Source: Salinivenus lutea (GTDB taxonomy: Bacteria > Bacteroidota > Rhodothermia > Rhodothermales > Salinibacteraceae). Taken from it: a stretch of DNA of 64,000 bases. Below the pieces are notes generated by a model, which saw nothing but the letters and a program-made list of their open reading frames with translations, made no database searches and was not told the origin of the DNA. The position numbers were made by a program, and so were the translations under genes. Location of the stretch: positions 1 through 64,000 of the forward strand of contig NCRC01000001.1 of the NCBI GenBank assembly GCA_002894685.1, read 5' to 3'. Shown one piece after another: positions 63,200 through 64,000 of the stretch (within the stretch, counting starts at the first letter, position 1; each line of letters starts with the position of its first letter).

Positions 63200-63748
63200 A
63201 TGTCTCCCTCCGAGTCTGCCGTGTACGAACGCGGCGACGCCCTTGACGAGCTGGAGTTGTCCACAGACAAAGACGCGCCCCCCGATCATCGCCTCGTGGA
63301 GCGATCCGACGTCTATGAGTTCACGGAGGACGAGCACTGGGCGTGGCTCATGTCGCTCATGGAAGACGGAGCCGAGCTGAACCAGCACCTCGGCGACCTG
63401 CTGGACCGCGTGTACGCCTGCGATCCGTCCTTCTACAGCCTCCGGGGGCGGAAGCGACTGCACGCCCTTCTCGACGAGCTCAACGAGGCCCGCACCTATG
63501 TGCAGGCCTACGAGCGGGACGTGGAGGAATTGACCTACGTATTCGCCAAAACGGGACAGATCGAAAACACGGCGGCCGACGGGGCCGAGCTCACCCTCTC
63601 GAGCGTCAAAACCACCTACGACCGGGCCTACGACCTCTGCCTCTACAAGCTCGACCGCATGAGCAACGGCTGGATCACCGCGTCCAACTTTCTCATCAGC
63701 ATCGTCATGCTGGTCGTCACCATCCTCTTCTGGATGGAATTCCGGTAG
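63200..63748 (+). CDS. Hypothetical tail-anchored membrane protein
   Basis: 182 residues. The cytoplasmic part (1-155) is acidic and mostly helical, with a Trp-rich stretch DEHWAWLMSLMEDGAEL around residue 45. The C-terminus has one hydrophobic segment (NFLISIVMLVVTILFWMEF) of about 19 residues and ends two residues later, a tail-anchor layout. No domain is recognised. It lies 41 bp after serS on the same strand and is transcribed toward the convergent gene that leaves the window. Confidence 0.65.
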   Translation: MSPSESAVYERGDALDELELSTDKDAPPDHRLVERSDVYEFTEDEHWAWLMSLMEDGAELNQHLGDLLDRVYACDPSFYSLRGRKRLHALLDELNEARTYVQAYERDVEELTYVFAKTGQIENTAADGAELTLSSVKTTYDRAYDLCLYKLDRMSNGWITASNFLISIVMLVVTILFWMEFR

Positions 63749-63852
63749 CCCGCGTCCCCCCCGATCCCGGCGTGGCCTGCGGGACCCGAGGCTCTCTGAA
63801 CGACGGGGGAGGACGGGCCGTCCCCTTCTATCCCGAGACGCCGCGCCTCCAC

Positions 63853-63888
63853 AAAAGAAACGCAGCACCCGGCGGACCGGATGCTGCG
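63853..63888 (-). terminator. Rho-independent terminator for the minus-strand gene at the window end
   Basis: On the minus strand CGCAGCATCCGG, a 4-nt loop and CCGGGTGCTGCG make a 12-bp stem (one G-U pair), followed by TTTCTTTT. It lies 29 bp beyond the stop codon of the truncated gene at 63918-64000. Confidence 0.9.
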
Positions 63889-63917
63889 CTTGATCCTTCG
63901 TCCGGAAAAACAGCCGG

Positions 63918-64000
63918 CTACTGCGTGGCCTCCTCTTCCTCGCCCGAGGCGGGCTGCTGGGGTTCAGCGGGCGCCCCGTCGCCGCGCTCCCCCGATGGCA
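63918..64000 (-). CDS. C-terminal fragment of a gene running off the window
   Basis: Read on the minus strand, the last 27 codons give PSGERGDGAPAEPQQPA, then SGEEEEATQ and a stop codon at 63918. The acidic, Pro/Gln-rich tail is typical of C-terminal extensions in this genome. A strong terminator right after the stop codon supports a real gene. The tail alone does not identify the product. Confidence 0.6.
   Translation of the reverse strand, partial: PSGERGDGAPAEPQQPASGEEEEATQ

Noticed and set aside
1-64000. CRISPR arrays, insertion sequences, prophage or integrase genes, rRNA operons
   Set aside because: No direct-repeat arrays, transposase or integrase motifs, or rRNA signatures were found in any frame or strand. 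The window reads as a stable core-genome segment.

Overview
This window is a continuous piece of a high-GC bacterial chromosome. It looks like Salinibacter (Rhodothermota/Bacteroidota lineage), probably Salinibacter ruber or a close relative. The inference rests on four things: strongly acidic proteins throughout, as in a salt-in halophile; Asp/Glu-rich tails on several proteins, such as ribosomal protein S16; start codons preceded by C/T-rich leaders instead of Shine-Dalgarno sequences; and family variants typical of Bacteroidota-like bacteria. No insertion sequence, prophage, CRISPR array or rRNA was seen. One tRNA gene, tRNA-Gly(GCC), is present with a textbook terminator.

Layout. 1-3.6 kb (+): the C-terminal part of the DNA translocase FtsK, then purK-purE. 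3.6-10.2 kb (-): a translation and secretion block read ffh, rpsP, rimM, trmD, rplS, a MqnA-like gene, smpB, terminator, tyrS. 10.5-11.8 kb (+): 5-formyl-THF cyclo-ligase and a PspC-domain membrane protein. 11.9-17.5 kb (-): polA followed by a pair of M16 peptidase subunits, one with the zinc motif and one without. 17.7-23.6 kb: a HAD phosphatase (+), then a heme block on the minus strand (hemF, hemH, a methyltransferase, hemL) and an RluA-type pseudouridine synthase. 23.8-30.7 kb: a secreted protein, SpmA/SpmB-like membrane proteins apparently split by a frameshift, an M20 peptidase, an AidB-like acyl-CoA dehydrogenase, a small hypothetical protein and a Ca/Na antiporter.

31-41 kb: a zinc-ribbon miniprotein, a porin-like protein, and an exopolysaccharide block on the minus strand: GT4 glycosyltransferase, polyprenyl-phosphate sugar transferase, Wzc-type tyrosine kinase/co-polymerase, and a small SLBB-only export protein. 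Upstream on the same strand are two closely similar orphan NarL/FixJ response regulators. 41-48.3 kb: tRNA-Gly, a GNAT acetyltransferase, lysC (without ACT domains) and asd, folD, a MscS channel, a YjbQ-family protein, surE and panB. 48.6-56.3 kb (-): an envelope block read dxr, rseP, uppS, bamA, ompH, ompH. 56.5-63.7 kb (+): a secreted TPR protein, a secreted protein of unknown function, an acyl-CoA thioesterase, a small outer-membrane-like protein, an RmlD-like reductase, serS and a tail-anchored hypothetical protein. The last 83 bases hold the C-terminus of a minus-strand gene that runs off the window and has its own terminator.

Most genes are housekeeping. I found no complete new defence or mobile system. 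The items most worth checking are the split SpmA/SpmB gene, the ACT-less aspartokinase, a promoter-like motif shared by folD and panB, the SLBB-only exporter with two orphan regulators, the uncharacterised secreted pair at 56.5-59.7 kb, and a possible 78-residue zinc-finger-like gene at 30.7-30.9 kb.
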